Counted from the first letter of the stretch, positions 1 through 8,967 are shown. The stretch is 64,000 nucleotides of DNA from Halopseudomonas pelagia (GCF_009497895.1 NZ_CP033116.1:1240001-1304000), one strand, 5' to 3'. Notes: generated by a model not told the origin, from the sequence alone. Translations and numbers: made by a program.

Positions 1-315
1 CATGCGAATCATGAACGGGCCGTAGTGGCCGTAATCGGCAGGCCACCATTCCTGGGAATCGGTCATCAGTGCGGTCAGGTCACGTTTGACGGCCGCCAGG
101 TCCAACTGCTTGAACGCGTCAGCGTATTTGAAGCCCGCACGCATGGGGCTGGACAGAGGAGCATTCTGGTGCAGAATCTTCAGGTTCAACTGGTTGGGCC
201 ACCAGTCCTGGGTGGAGGTGCCGCCGTGCAGTCTGCTGGTAGCACTGCCGTGCATAAAGGGGCATTTGCCAGCGTTTTCCGTGGCTTCGCTTTCATTGAT
301 ATCTAATGCGTCCAT
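1..315 (-). CDS. katG: Catalase-peroxidase KatG, N-terminal part (cut by window start)
   Basis: The reverse strand reads 105 codons from the ATG at 315 to base 1 with no stop, so only the N-terminus is present. Visible are the family's early block [13 protein letters not shown] and the run [12 protein letters not shown], which leads into the distal haem-pocket Arg-Trp-His region just outside the window. KatG is a bifunctional haem enzyme that removes hydrogen peroxide by catalase and peroxidase reactions. There is no signal peptide, as expected for a cytosolic form. It is divergent from the YqfO gene, with about 190 bp of AT-rich DNA between them that should hold its promoter. I saw no clear OxyR site there. 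Confidence 0.9.
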   Translation of the reverse strand, partial: MDALDINESEATENAGKCPFMHGSATSRLHGGTSTQDWWPNQLNLKILHQNAPLSSPMRAGFKYADAFKQLDLAAVKRDLTALMTDSQEWWPADYGHYGPFMIRM

Positions 316-505
316 ATCGGTATCCGTTTGTTTTTTGTGATTGGAACAGTTGGTTCGATTGATAAAGTACATCAGAAGAGATCTGATGGTTTAAACCCTT
401 TTTCGTACTGTTTTGATAGTTTTTGACTATTTCTGCTTCGCTTGTGTTGTTTTTACACTAACCTTCAATCTGGCGCTGGTAGCGAATTCTGCTGGGAGAT
501 GGAAG

Positions 506-817
506 ATGTATAAATTGTGTTTCTATGTTCCTAAGTCGCATCTGGAAAAGACCAAAACCGCGGTGTTCAGTGCGGGCGCTGGGCAGATCGGTGATTACGA
601 CCAGTGCTGCTGGCAGACCAAGGGTCAGGGTCAGTTCCGCCCTCTACCCGGTAGCGAGCCGTTTATCGGCGATCAGGGTGCTCTGGAGACAGTTGAAGAA
701 TATAGGGTCGAAATGGTTTGCGCCGATGACCGGATCCGCGCCGTGATCGCGGCATTTCGGCTTGCGCATCCCTATGAAGAGCCGGCTTTTGATTGTTGGT
801 TGTTGGCGGAGTTTTGA
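506..817 (+). CDS. YqfO family protein (NIF3-like/CutA-like fold)
   Basis: A 103-residue protein starting MYKLCFYVPKSHLE, with the C-terminal block HPYEEPAFD. It matches the short stand-alone YqfO proteins of pseudomonads, which correspond to the CutA-like insert domain of NIF3-family metal proteins. The molecular function is not established. I chose the ATG at 506 because a GGGAG/GGAAG stretch lies just upstream and because family members start here; the frame is open further upstream (to 413) but that part is hydrophobic and unlike the family. It is divergent from katG and is followed by a repeat-rich gap. Confidence 0.8.
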   Translation: MYKLCFYVPKSHLEKTKTAVFSAGAGQIGDYDQCCWQTKGQGQFRPLPGSEPFIGDQGALETVEEYRVEMVCADDRIRAVIAAFRLAHPYEEPAFDCWLLAEF

Positions 818-1039
818 TCCTCATCTTTGCTACGCCTCGTTAATTCCGCTCCCGCTCAGCATTGCCGCCCCCGTCACTATTCCGGGCGCCTCTTTCTTCA
901 TTCCCGCGTCTCCCCGTCATTGCCGAACATTCCGCCCCGTCATTGCCGAACATTTCGCCCGCCATTTCCGCACACAACGTCATTCCTGCCCCACCCCGAC
1001 ATCCCTGCCCCCCACCGTCATTCCCGCCCCCACCCCGTC

Positions 1040-1059
1040 ATTCCCGCGAAGGCGGGAAA
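1040..1059. repeat. dRS3-like hairpin repeat, copy 1
   Basis: ATTCCCGCGAAGGCGGGAAA: inverted arms TTCCCGC/GCGGGAA around a short loop, preceded by GTC. It has the ATTCCC-N8-GGGAAT layout known as dRS3 in Neisseria and found in many proteobacteria. Confidence 0.7.
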
Positions 1060-1112
1060 CCATTTGGCCTTTCGATTTGACCCAGAGCTGGTGATAAGCA
1101 ACTTCCGAATGG

Positions 1113-1132
1113 ATCCCCGCTTTCGCGAGGAT
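1113..1132. repeat. dRS3-like hairpin repeat, degenerate copy 2
   Basis: ATCCCCGCTTTCGCGAGGAT keeps the spacing and most of the arms of the neighbouring copies but has mismatches in both arms. It is flanked by GG before and GAG after, like the other copies. Confidence 0.5.
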
Positions 1133-1192
1133 GAGTGGCCGGAACAGCCGAGGGTAAGGCCAGGTAATTCGGTTAGTACCCAGTCCGCTTGG

Positions 1193-1212
1193 ATTCCCGC
1201 CTTCGCGGGAAT
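1193..1212. repeat. dRS3-like hairpin repeat, copy 3 (perfect arms)
   Basis: ATTCCCGC-CTTC-GCGGGAAT, an 8-bp perfect stem with a 4-nt loop, followed by GAC. It lies downstream of the cytochrome c peroxidase gene, so it could act as a transcript-end hairpin, but it has no T tract on the reverse strand. Confidence 0.75.
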
Positions 1213-1293
1213 GACGGCTTGGGGCTGTTTGACGCTGGTGCAGGATGCTGGCCGTTCTCGGCATGCTGCGGTAGGTCATTAACGTCAGGCAAA

Positions 1294-2295
1294 TCATTTC
1301 TTGGCAAAGGGCACCGGTATGGGCGTGGCATTATTTGATGGCGGCAATTGTGGAATGGCGAAATCGGGCTGATCGCCAGTCAGAGTCTTGAGGAAGGCGG
1401 TCATGTTGGCGATATCCTGCTTTTCCAGTTCCCGCCCCAGTTGCAGGCGTGCCATCAGATCCACGGCGTCTTCCAGCTGCCAGTGCGCGCCATCGTGGAA
1501 GTAGGGGTAGGTCAGCTCGACGTTGCGCAACGTGGGTACCTTGAAGGAGAAGCGATCCGCATCCTTGCCGGTGACGGCCACGCGGCCTTCCGCCGGGTTA
1601 TCGGTAATGTAGGGCTCGACTACCCCCATACGCTGAAAGGATGAACCACCTGCGGCCGGACCGTTGTGGCACGCGGTGCAGCCGATGTCCTTGAAGGTCT
1701 TGTAGCCGTCCAGCTCCGCTTGAGTCAGCGCCTGGTCGTCGCCCTTGAGCCACTGATCAAAGCGCGAGTTGGGTGTGACCAGGGTTTCTTCAAAGGCGGC
1801 GATGGCGTCGGTCACCCGGTCAATATCGATCTCGTCGCTGCCGTAGATCTCGGCAAACTCTTTACGGTACTCGGGGATGGAGCGCAGCACGTCCAGCGCC
1901 AGCACGTGGGTCGAGGCCATTTCCTTGGGGTTGTTGATCGGGCCGGCAGCTTGTTCCTGCAGGGTGGCGGCGCGGCCGTCCCAGAATTGCGCGACGTTCA
2001 TGCTCGAGTTCAATACGGTGGGCGAGTTGATCGGCCCTTCCTGCCAGTTGTGACCGATGGAGGTAGACAGGTTGTCACTGCCGCCCATGCTCAGGTTGTG
2101 ACAGGAGTTGCAGGAAATAAAGCCCGAGCGCGACAGGCGGGGGTCGAAGAACAGCTGCTTGCCCAGCTCGATCTTTTCCGGCTCGTCAAAACTGGCGGGT
2201 TCAATCGGCTGAATCGGCTCGCTGGTAAGGCGTTCGGCTTGCAGCGGGGCGCAGAGGCCGCCAGCCAACAGGAGGCATAGCAGTTGCTTGTTCAT
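1294..2295 (-). CDS. Di-heme cytochrome c peroxidase (CcpA/MauG family), periplasmic
   Basis: A 333-residue protein with a signal peptide (MNKQLLCLLLAGGLCAPLQA) and two c-type haem motifs, CNSCH near residue 62 and CTACH in the C-terminal half, as in bacterial di-haem peroxidases. These reduce hydrogen peroxide to water in the periplasm with electrons from small cytochromes or azurin. Two ATGs lie 6 bp apart. The inner one (2295) sits 7 nt from an AAGGA ribosome site while the outer one (2301) is only 1 nt away, so I chose 2295. It is transcribed towards the repeat patch and is separated from the L,D-transpeptidase gene by about 80 bp. The MauG/CcpA subgroup cannot be settled by eye. Confidence 0.88.
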   Translation of the reverse strand: MNKQLLCLLLAGGLCAPLQAERLTSEPIQPIEPASFDEPEKIELGKQLFFDPRLSRSGFISCNSCHNLSMGGSDNLSTSIGHNWQEGPINSPTVLNSSMNVAQFWDGRAATLQEQAAGPINNPKEMASTHVLALDVLRSIPEYRKEFAEIYGSDEIDIDRVTDAIAAFEETLVTPNSRFDQWLKGDDQALTQAELDGYKTFKDIGCTACHNGPAAGGSSFQRMGVVEPYITDNPAEGRVAVTGKDADRFSFKVPTLRNVELTYPYFHDGAHWQLEDAVDLMARLQLGRELEKQDIANMTAFLKTLTGDQPDFAIPQLPPSNNATPIPVPFAKK

Positions 2296-2377
2296 GGTCA
2301 TTTCCTTGTGTCGCTGAATGGCAAACTGGCTTTAACCGCAGTGTGCCGCAGTGACTCAAGGAGGGCGTTGACTCAGA

Positions 2378-2869
2378 TCAAGGGATGATCTCTACCAGGG
2401 TGCCATCCGGGACCAGCTCCCAGAGCGCGCGCATGTCGGCATTGTTCAGCGCGATGCAGCCGTCGGTCCAGTCCAGCCCTTTGAAGAACCATTCGGGATA
2501 TTCCTCGTCGATCGGGGTGCCATGGATCATGATCATGCCGCCAGGATCCACGCCCTGTTCATAAGCCGCAGTACGGTCTTTCAGATTGGGGTAATCCAGG
2601 TGCAGGCTGAGATTGAACTGCGGGCTTTCGTGGCGCCAGTCGATACTGTAGATGCCTTCGGGTGTGCGCTGGTCGCCTTGCTGCTGCTTGTGTCCGAGCG
2701 GCTGACGGCCCAGAGACACCCGATATTGCTCAATCACCTGCCCGTCACTGATGACTTCCAGGCGCCTCTCGGCCTTGTGCACCAGCACTTTGTCGATCGG
2801 CGGAGCCGCCTGGGTGGGGAGCACGGCCAGCAGCATCGCCAACCCCAGGACATATCGCAAATACCACAT
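2378..2869 (-). CDS. L,D-transpeptidase family protein (YkuD domain, YafK-like)
   Basis: A 163-residue protein with a signal peptide ending near TQAAPP and the YkuD catalytic pattern: a conserved HG (MIMIHGTP) followed about 20 residues later by TDGCIAL with the nucleophile Cys. Such enzymes cross-link peptidoglycan or attach proteins to it, or trim those links, in the periplasm. It is short for a full YkuD protein and has no LysM domain. The ATG at 2869 shares one base with the stop codon of the upstream NUDIX gene (TGATG), which indicates translational coupling. Confidence 0.85.
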   Translation of the reverse strand: MWYLRYVLGLAMLLAVLPTQAAPPIDKVLVHKAERRLEVISDGQVIEQYRVSLGRQPLGHKQQQGDQRTPEGIYSIDWRHESPQFNLSLHLDYPNLKDRTAAYEQGVDPGGMIMIHGTPIDEEYPEWFFKGLDWTDGCIALNNADMRALWELVPDGTLVEIIP

Positions 2870-3426
2870 CAGCGCAGCTGGCGGGCCAGCGCCGGGTTGT
2901 AGCGGATGTCGCGCACGCGAATCGGGAAGTGCTGTTCCTGGCGGTCGCTGAAATACTGTTTCAGCGTCTTGCCAACGGTGGGGAAGGCCAGCTCATCCCA
3001 GGGGATTTCCGCTTCGTTGAACAGCCGCACTTCGAGGCTTTCTTCGCCGACGCCGTAGGCCTGGTCGACCAGCTCGCCGCGGAAGAACATGTACACCTGA
3101 TTGATATGCGGCAGGTTGAAGAGCATATACAGCTGCTGATCGCGGACCTTGGCCTGGGCTTCTTCCCAGGTTTCGCGCAACGCTGCTTCCTCGGTGGTTT
3201 CGCCGTTCTCCATGTAGCCGGCAGGCAGCGTCCAGAAGCCGCGGCGCGGTTCGATGGCGCGGCGGCACAGCAGCACCTGTTGCTCATGGACCACCAGGCA
3301 GCCGGCCACAATACGCGGATTCTGATAGTGGATGATGTCGCAATGGGTGCAGACGTAGCGGGTGCGGTTGTCGCCGCTGGGGATCTGTTCGCTGATCGTA
3401 TTACCGCACTGGCTGCAAAACTTCAT
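2869..3426 (-). CDS. NUDIX hydrolase with N-terminal zinc ribbon
   Basis: A 185-residue protein. The N-terminus has two Cys pairs, CSQCG and CTHCD, forming a likely zinc ribbon. The NUDIX box follows, GYMENGETTEEAALRETWEE, which matches the Mg-binding consensus G-x5-E-x7-RE-x2-EE. The family hydrolyses nucleoside diphosphate-linked substrates such as NADH or nucleotide sugars. The zinc ribbon recalls NudC-type enzymes, but this protein is shorter than typical NudC (about 255 residues), so the substrate is uncertain. It is the first gene of a coupled pair with the L,D-transpeptidase and is divergent from a second NUDIX gene 122 bp away. Confidence 0.87.
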   Translation of the reverse strand: MKFCSQCGNTISEQIPSGDNRTRYVCTHCDIIHYQNPRIVAGCLVVHEQQVLLCRRAIEPRRGFWTLPAGYMENGETTEEAALRETWEEAQAKVRDQQLYMLFNLPHINQVYMFFRGELVDQAYGVGEESLEVRLFNEAEIPWDELAFPTVGKTLKQYFSDRQEQHFPIRVRDIRYNPALARQLR

Positions 3427-3548
3427 GATTTATAACGTCTCATTCGGAAACCTGTTTTGTCCTATCTTGCGGCGCATTTGCCGGTTGGGCAACTGGTTCT
3501 GGGTAAGTGATCATGACATCATGCTTAAAAGACCAAGAGGTACTCTGC

Positions 3549-4157
3549 ATGCTGGATAAAATGCGCATGCGGGTTGGGGAATACCGTCCGCGGCAGATCG
3601 AAACCCTGGGTATGCCGGAGGCGGGCGTGTTGATTCCGGTAACCTGTGTGCATGACCGCCCAGAGATTATTCTGACGCTGCGCTCGCAGCGCATGACCAC
3701 TCATTCCGGCGAGGTCGCTTTCCCCGGCGGCCGTCGCGATCCTGGTGATGTCGACCTGCGCTACACCGCCCTGCGCGAAACGCACGAGGAAATCGGCCTG
3801 GAGCCGGACCGGGTGGAAGTGATTGGCCCGATGGGCTCGCTGGTTTCCCGCTACGGCATCAAGGTCACGCCCTACGTTGGCATCGTTCCGGATGTGTTCG
3901 ACATCGTGCCCAGCAGCGCGGAGATAGACGCGGTGTTCCGGGTGCCGGTGGCATTCTTTATGGAAGACCGCCGCGAGATGACCCACCGTATCGATTATGA
4001 AGGCCGCAGTTGGTATGTCCCCAGCTATCGCTATGAAGGCCACAAGATCTGGGGGCTGACAGCCCTGATGCTGGTCGAGTTCATGAATGTCGCCTTCGAT
4101 GCCGACATTCCCTTGCACACCCCTTATGACGAAGATCGCAAACAGGAGCGCAGATGA
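3549..4157 (+). CDS. CoA pyrophosphatase-type NUDIX hydrolase
   Basis: A 202-residue protein with [16 protein letters not shown] followed by [11 protein letters not shown], the extended NUDIX box typical of CoA diphosphatases (NudL/YeaB group). These cleave CoA or oxidised CoA to phosphopantetheine and 3',5'-ADP. I chose the ATG at 3549, which begins [12 protein letters not shown] as in other pseudomonads and has AGAGG about 9 nt upstream; the frame is open back to 3507. Its stop overlaps the next start by 4 bp (ATGA), so it heads a coupled run with the carbonic anhydrase and DUF1289 genes. Confidence 0.88.
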   Translation: MLDKMRMRVGEYRPRQIETLGMPEAGVLIPVTCVHDRPEIILTLRSQRMTTHSGEVAFPGGRRDPGDVDLRYTALRETHEEIGLEPDRVEVIGPMGSLVSRYGIKVTPYVGIVPDVFDIVPSSAEIDAVFRVPVAFFMEDRREMTHRIDYEGRSWYVPSYRYEGHKIWGLTALMLVEFMNVAFDADIPLHTPYDEDRKQERR

Positions 4158-4678
4158 AGTACAGCCTGGGTAATGACCGTGTGGAAATGGCCGATGAAGC
4201 CTGGATTGCCGATACGGCAGCGGTGATCGGCAAGGTACGCCTGGAGCAGGGCGCAAATGTCTGGTTTGGCGCGGTGCTGCGCGGCGACATGGAGCTGATC
4301 CTGATCGGCGAGCACAGCAACGTGCAGGATGGCGCGGTAATGCACACCGACTCCGGTTTCCCGCTGACGCTGGGCAAGGGCGTAACCGTCGGCCATAACG
4401 CCATGTTGCACGGCTGTACCGTGGGCGATTACAGCCTGATCGGCATCAACGCGGTGGTATTGAACGGCGCGAAGATTGGCAAGCACTGCATCATCGGCGC
4501 CAATGCGCTGGTGCCCGAGGGCAAGGAAATCCCCGATGGCTCGCTGGTGGTCGGCTCGCCGTGCAAGGTGGTACGAGAACTGACCGAACCGCAGAAGAAG
4601 ATGCTTGAGGCCAGCGCCGCGCATTACGTGCATAACGCCCAGCGCTATCGTCGCGACCTGCAGGTGCAGGAAGACTGA
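4154..4678 (+). CDS. Gamma carbonic anhydrase family protein (YrdA-like)
   Basis: A 174-residue protein built from hexapeptide repeats of a left-handed beta helix, for example [31 protein letters not shown] and SLIGINAVV. The His residues in MHTDSG and GHNAMLHGC fit the metal site of gamma-class carbonic anhydrases. Many YrdA-type members have no proven anhydrase activity, so the reaction is inferred from the family. It overlaps the upstream NUDIX gene by 4 bp and the downstream DUF1289 gene by 1 bp. Confidence 0.9.
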   Translation: MKYSLGNDRVEMADEAWIADTAAVIGKVRLEQGANVWFGAVLRGDMELILIGEHSNVQDGAVMHTDSGFPLTLGKGVTVGHNAMLHGCTVGDYSLIGINAVVLNGAKIGKHCIIGANALVPEGKEIPDGSLVVGSPCKVVRELTEPQKKMLEASAAHYVHNAQRYRRDLQVQED

Positions 4679-4878
4679 TGCAGCAGCCTGCGGTGAAGTC
4701 TCCGTGCATCGGCGTCTGCGCGTTGGATGAGCAGAATCTGTGTACCGGTTGCCAGCGCAGTGGTGAGGAAATCACCCTGTGGGGGCGCATGAGTGATGCC
4801 CAGCGCCGTGAGGTGCTGTTACTCTGTGAGTCCCGAGCCAGAGCCCAGGGCTTATGGTTCAGCGTACAAACCAGCTAA
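4678..4878 (+). CDS. DUF1289 family small Cys-rich protein
   Basis: A 66-residue protein with the pattern [11 protein letters not shown]...LCTGCQRS, four Cys residues that probably bind metal, followed by a helix with the signature [13 protein letters not shown]. This is the DUF1289 layout; the function is unknown. Its ATG shares a base with the stop of the carbonic anhydrase gene (TGATG), and it ends 11 bp before purT. Confidence 0.88.
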   Translation: MQQPAVKSPCIGVCALDEQNLCTGCQRSGEEITLWGRMSDAQRREVLLLCESRARAQGLWFSVQTS

Positions 4879-4889
4879 GGACGTATCGC

Positions 4890-6071
4890 ATGGCCAAGAT
4901 AGGAACTCCCAACGCCGAGAATGCTACCCGGGTGATGCTGCTGGGGGCCGGCGAGCTGGGCAAGGAGCTGGTGATCGAACTGCAGCGACTGGGGTGCGAA
5001 ACCATCGCCGTGGATCGCTACGAGCACGCCCCGGCCATGCAGGTCGCCCATCGCCGGCATGTGATCAACATGCTGGATGGCAAGCAGTTGCGCGAGGTCA
5101 TTGAGGCCGAGCAGCCGGACTACATCGTCCCTGAAATCGAAGCTATCGCGACCACCACGCTGGTCGAGATGGAAAGCGAAGGCTACATGGTCATCCCCAC
5201 GGCGCGCGCAGCCTGGCTGACGATGGACCGTGAGGGCATCCGCCGGCTGGCTGCTGAAGAACTGAATCTGCCCACTTCGCCTTTTCGTTTTGCCGACACC
5301 TTTGAAGAATATGCAGCTGCGGTGGAAACCGTGGGGCTGCCGTGCGTGATCAAGCCGGTCATGAGCTCATCCGGCAAGGGCCAGTCCCTGCTGCGGCGTC
5401 AGGAAGAACTGCAGGCGGCCTGGGATTATGCCCAGTCCGGCGGCCGTGCCGGCGAAGGACGGGTGATTGTCGAAGGTTTTGTCGATTTTGATTACGAAAT
5501 CACGCTGCTGACGGTTCGGCATATTGATGGCACCAGCTTCTGTGAGCCCATTGGCCATCGCCAGGAGGGCGGTGATTATCAGGAGTCCTGGCAGCCGCAG
5601 GTGATGACTGAGGCGGCGCTGGCTGAATCTCAGCGCATTGCCCTGGCGGTGACCGATGCACTGGGCGGTCGCGGTTTGTTCGGCGTCGAGTTGTTTATCA
5701 AAGGGGACGATGTGTGGTTCAGCGAAGTATCACCGCGCCCGCATGATACCGGCATGGTCACGCTGATTTCCCAGGATCTGTCCGAGTTCGCGCTGCATGC
5801 AAGGGCGATTCTTGGGCTGCCGATTCCAGCCATTCGCCAGTTGGGGCCTTCGGCTTCTGCGGTGATCATGGTGCAAGGCGAGTCCGTCGCGGTGAGTTAC
5901 GGCAATCTGCACCAGTCCCTGACTGAGCCGGACACCCAGCTGCGGCTGTTCGGCAAGCCCGAAGTGGAAGGGCAGCGACGCATGGGCGTGGCGCTGGCTC
6001 GCGATGAAAGTATTGAAGCGGCGCGTGAAAAAGCCCTGCGGGTTGCCACTAGCGTGGAGATCACGCTCTGA
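4890..6071 (+). CDS. purT: Formate-dependent phosphoribosylglycinamide formyltransferase PurT
   Basis: A 393-residue ATP-grasp enzyme, the usual PurT length. It makes formyl-GAR from GAR, formate and ATP in purine synthesis, bypassing folate-dependent PurN. Visible are the N-terminal Rossmann-like block [12 protein letters not shown], the ATP-grasp loop [11 protein letters not shown], the metal-ligand run [17 protein letters not shown] and the substrate motif [11 protein letters not shown]. The ATG at 4890 starts [14 protein letters not shown] and has AAGGA 8 nt upstream; the open frame before it overlaps the DUF1289 gene and is not needed. Its TGA overlaps the proposed start of the following hydrolase gene. 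Confidence 0.95.
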   Translation: MAKIGTPNAENATRVMLLGAGELGKELVIELQRLGCETIAVDRYEHAPAMQVAHRRHVINMLDGKQLREVIEAEQPDYIVPEIEAIATTTLVEMESEGYMVIPTARAAWLTMDREGIRRLAAEELNLPTSPFRFADTFEEYAAAVETVGLPCVIKPVMSSSGKGQSLLRRQEELQAAWDYAQSGGRAGEGRVIVEGFVDFDYEITLLTVRHIDGTSFCEPIGHRQEGGDYQESWQPQVMTEAALAESQRIALAVTDALGGRGLFGVELFIKGDDVWFSEVSPRPHDTGMVTLISQDLSEFALHARAILGLPIPAIRQLGPSASAVIMVQGESVAVSYGNLHQSLTEPDTQLRLFGKPEVEGQRRMGVALARDESIEAAREKALRVATSVEITL

Positions 6072-6832
6072 GCCATTGGTGGTATCTGGCAGCGCCCGCG
6101 CTGCCGTTACTGCTGCCCCAGGCGTTGTGGGTAAAAAAGACCGCTTTGCGCCTGCCGGATGCAGCCCTGCCCTGGCAGGGCGTCTGCATCCCCGCTAGTT
6201 CTGACTTAACTTCCTCCTCTTTGCGTCTACTGGTTATTGGCGAGTCCACCGTGGCTGGAGTCGGCGTAGACACCCAACAACAGGCCCTGTGCGGACAGCT
6301 AGCTCAGCAGTTGGCTGATGCTCGATCGCGGCCGGTTATTTGGCAGGCTTGCGGGCGCAACGGTGCGACCGCCGCTATCTGTCGGCAGGAGTTGCTGCCA
6401 ACGCTCGAGCCGGAGCGGTGGGATCTGGTGGTGATCGTCCTGGGGGTCAATGACACAACGCATCTGACCCCGCGCTGGCGTTGGCGGAGCGAGCTGAGGC
6501 GGTTGCTGGCTCATTTCAACGCACGGGCGGCTCAGGTGCTGGTTACTGCGGTGCCGCCCCTAGGCAGGTTTCATGCATTACCGCAGCCTCTGCGGGGCTG
6601 GTTCGGGCTGCGCGCGGGATTGCTCGACCTGGATGCGCAGCGTTGTTGCGCGATGGGCCGGGCGCTGCATGTGCCGATGGCCGGGATCTTCGAAAGGCAT
6701 TACCTGGCGCGCGACGGCTATCATCCCTCGCAAGCCGGGTATGCGCTTTGGGCTGCTGGCATCCTGCGCTGCCTGACTCAGTCGTCGTGCTTGTCGCCTT
6801 CGGCTACGGCCTCTGGTTCGTCCTCCGGGTGA
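6068..6832 (+). CDS. SGNH/GDSL hydrolase family protein, probable CTG start
   Basis: Contains the SGNH blocks in order: GESTVAG (nucleophile Ser), [19 protein letters not shown] and [10 protein letters not shown] (catalytic Asp and His). It is probably an esterase or acyl hydrolase. The nearest standard start (TTG, 6125) has no ribosome site and would remove a hydrophobic segment, [15 protein letters not shown], that anchors related pseudomonad proteins. In frame, CTG at 6068 overlaps the purT stop by 4 bp (CTGA) and has GGAGA 7 nt upstream, the arrangement expected of a coupled start; an upstream TAG at 6050 limits other choices. The last 55 bp overlap the convergent CorC/HlyC gene. Function is secure at family level, the start less so. 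Confidence 0.75.
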   Translation: MSHWWYLAAPALPLLLPQALWVKKTALRLPDAALPWQGVCIPASSDLTSSSLRLLVIGESTVAGVGVDTQQQALCGQLAQQLADARSRPVIWQACGRNGATAAICRQELLPTLEPERWDLVVIVLGVNDTTHLTPRWRWRSELRRLLAHFNARAAQVLVTAVPPLGRFHALPQPLRGWFGLRAGLLDLDAQRCCAMGRALHVPMAGIFERHYLARDGYHPSQAGYALWAAGILRCLTQSSCLSPSATASGSSSG

Positions 6833-8094
6833 CGGTCCAGCGCCCGATCCCAGATGCGCACGCTTTTGACCATGTTGTCCTTGGTCTGCAGAATTTCCAT
6901 CCGGTAGCGGCCAATGGTCAGGCACACACTGGTTTCCGGAATGCTTTCCAGTTGCTCGGTAATCAGACCATTCAGCGTTTTGGGTCCGTCTGCCGGTAGC
7001 TTCCATTTCAGCTGGCGGTTGATGGCGCGGATCGCGCTGCTGCCCTCGATCACTACTGTGCCATCTTCCTGGGGGTGAATATCCTGGCTGGGAAGCATCA
7101 TGTCGGTAGTAAATTCGCCAACGATCTCCTCAAGAATGTCCTCCAGGGTGACCAGGCCAATCACGTCACCGTATTCATCCACCACAATCGCAATACGGCG
7201 TTTCTGCTTCTGGAAATTGAACAGCTGTGTATGCAGCGGAGTGCTTTCCGGTACGAAATAGGGCTCCTTGCAGGCGTGTATCAGTGCTTCCTTGGTCAGT
7301 TCGCCGCGACTGAGCAAGCGAGCGATGGAGCGCATGTGCACGATGCCGGTGACATTGTTGATGTCGTTGGTGAACACCGGCAAGCGCGTGTGATGGCAGG
7401 TACGTAACTGGTTATTGATGACGGACAGGTCGTCCTCCAGATCAATACCCACAGCCTCGTTGCGCGGCACCATGATGTCGTTGACGTTCATTTTCTCCAG
7501 ATCGAGGATACCCAGCAGCATATTTTGCCGGCTGCGGGTCATGCCTAATCCGGCTTCGCGTACTACGGTGCGCAGTTCTTCGGTGCTCAGTTGGTCGCCG
7601 TTGGGGTCGGATGTGTTCACGCCAATTAACTTGAGCAGCATATTGCTGATGGCACCGCAGATCCAAACCACGGGATAGAGGATTATCTGCAGAAATTTCA
7701 GAATGATACTGACAGGGAACGCAATCAGTTCTGGACGCAGTGCCGCGAGGGTTTTCGGAGTGATCTCGCCGAAAATGAGAATGACAATTGTCAGGCCTAT
7801 GGTGGCGATGGCGATGCCGGCTTCGCCCCAGATCTGCGTAGCGATGACCGTCGCGATAGAAGCGGCGAGAATATTGACGATGTTGTTGCCGACCAGAATA
7901 GTCCCGAGCAGGCGGTCTGGCCGCTCCAGCAGCTTCGAGGCACGCTTCGCCGCTTTGTGGCCCTCTTTGGTCAGGTGCTTCAGCCGATAGCGGTTGAGGC
8001 TCATCATGCTGGTTTCGGAACTGGAGAAGAACGCCGAGAGGACGATCAAGAGGGCCAGTATCATCAACAGAAAACTGGTATGGGCGTCGTTCAA
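6778..8094 (-). CDS. HlyC/CorC (CNNM) family transporter, DUF21-CBS-CorC domains
   Basis: A 438-residue protein. The N-terminal third is a DUF21 membrane domain with about four hydrophobic segments and the motif SAFFSSSETSMMSL. Two CBS domains follow around NVNDIMVPRNEAVG and VDEYGDVIGLVTLEDILEEIVGE, then a C-terminal CorC_HlyC domain. The family is linked to Mg or Co efflux, with the CBS pair sensing nucleotide. The TTG start at 8094 is forced by an in-frame stop just upstream and is supported by GAGGT 6 nt before it. It lies after the ypjD gene on the same strand, the usual pseudomonad order beside ffh. Confidence 0.9.
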   Translation of the reverse strand: MNDAHTSFLLMILALLIVLSAFFSSSETSMMSLNRYRLKHLTKEGHKAAKRASKLLERPDRLLGTILVGNNIVNILAASIATVIATQIWGEAGIAIATIGLTIVILIFGEITPKTLAALRPELIAFPVSIILKFLQIILYPVVWICGAISNMLLKLIGVNTSDPNGDQLSTEELRTVVREAGLGMTRSRQNMLLGILDLEKMNVNDIMVPRNEAVGIDLEDDLSVINNQLRTCHHTRLPVFTNDINNVTGIVHMRSIARLLSRGELTKEALIHACKEPYFVPESTPLHTQLFNFQKQKRRIAIVVDEYGDVIGLVTLEDILEEIVGEFTTDMMLPSQDIHPQEDGTVVIEGSSAIRAINRQLKWKLPADGPKTLNGLITEQLESIPETSVCLTIGRYRMEILQTKDNMVKSVRIWDRALDRHPEDEPEAVAEGDKHDD

Positions 8095-8166
8095 GGGGCT
8101 ACCTCAGGAGCTGGGGAAAGGGTTTTCATTAGCGGCTAAACCACTGGGCTGCATTGCCGGGCTTCA

Positions 8167-8967
8167 TTAATAGGGCAGCAGGAATTCACGGACCAGCTTA
8201 CTGCCAAAGTACGCCAGTGCCAGCAGCAGGAAGCCGGCCAGGGTCCAGCGGATCGCATTGCTGCCGCGCCAGCCGCGGAAATGCCGGCCCCACAGCAGGA
8301 TGCCGAAGACCACCCAGGCTACGCAGGACAGGAAGGTCTTGTGCGCTACGTTCTGGGCAAACATGTTGTCCAGGAACAGGAAGCCGGAAATCAGCGCCAG
8401 GGTCAGCAGAATCTCGCCACACAACAGAAACTGGAACAGCAGGCGTTCCATGGTCTGCAGCGGCGGGAAGGTACGAATAAAGCGAGTGGGCCGCTTATGT
8501 TTGAGCTGGTAGTTCTGGATCGCCAACAGGCTGGCCTGAAAAGCCGCAATGGTCAGAATGCCGTAAGCCAGTATCGACAAGAGTACGTGCACCACCAGCA
8601 TACCGCCGGCCGGCACCAGCGTGGTGCCGTGGCTGGGGAACAGCCAGGCGAGCAACCCGGTTATAAAGGCCAGCGGGAACAGGCCCAGCAGCAAACTGGC
8701 TACCGGCGCCTTGAGGCTGGAGAGCAGGGTAATGGCGATCACCAGCCAGGCGACCAGCGAGGCGGTATTGAACAGGCCTAACGACAGACCTTCATCGGTA
8801 AACAGCTGAATATAAAGGCTGCCCGCGTGCGCGATCAGAGCGATCACACCGATCGCCCGGAGCAAATTGACATTGACGGCCAGGCGCTTGCCCAGGCAAC
8901 GCAACTGATAAAAGCTGCCGCCTAAATAGAGAAGAGCGGCCAGCAGACTGGAAGTAAGGGCTGTCAT
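8167..8967 (-). CDS. ypjD: Cytochrome c assembly-like membrane protein YpjD (CcsA domain)
   Basis: A 266-residue protein with about eight hydrophobic segments and the conserved His of the CcsA/CcmC-type haem-handling fold (LIAHAGSLY, LVVHVLLS, QNVAHKTFLS). It is annotated as inner-membrane cytochrome c assembly protein YpjD in pseudomonads; the precise role is not settled. I chose the ATG at 8967 (MTALTSSLLAALLY), which has AGGGA upstream; the longer frame to 9042 adds a charged segment without membrane character. It is divergent from ffh, a common arrangement. Confidence 0.87.
   Translation of the reverse strand: MTALTSSLLAALLYLGGSFYQLRCLGKRLAVNVNLLRAIGVIALIAHAGSLYIQLFTDEGLSLGLFNTASLVAWLVIAITLLSSLKAPVASLLLGLFPLAFITGLLAWLFPSHGTTLVPAGGMLVVHVLLSILAYGILTIAAFQASLLAIQNYQLKHKRPTRFIRTFPPLQTMERLLFQFLLCGEILLTLALISGFLFLDNMFAQNVAHKTFLSCVAWVVFGILLWGRHFRGWRGSNAIRWTLAGFLLLALAYFGSKLVREFLLPY

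Larger units (their letters stand above)
818..1293. other. Gene-free stretch with degenerate dRS3-like repeats
   Basis: Roughly 475 bp without a believable gene. The first half (about 860-1040) is C-rich and made of drifting copies of a motif like CGTCATTCCCGCC; the second half holds three hairpin copies with loose spacing. The reading frames across it encode low-complexity Pro/His/Arg strings and the tell-tale repeat peptides VIPAKAG and WIPAFAGMT, which mark this repeat class rather than a gene. Confidence 0.7.

Noticed and set aside
1666..2280. Open frame of 204 codons on the plus strand
   Set aside because: It runs antisense to the cytochrome c peroxidase gene, which has clear haem motifs; the frame is a GC-codon shadow.
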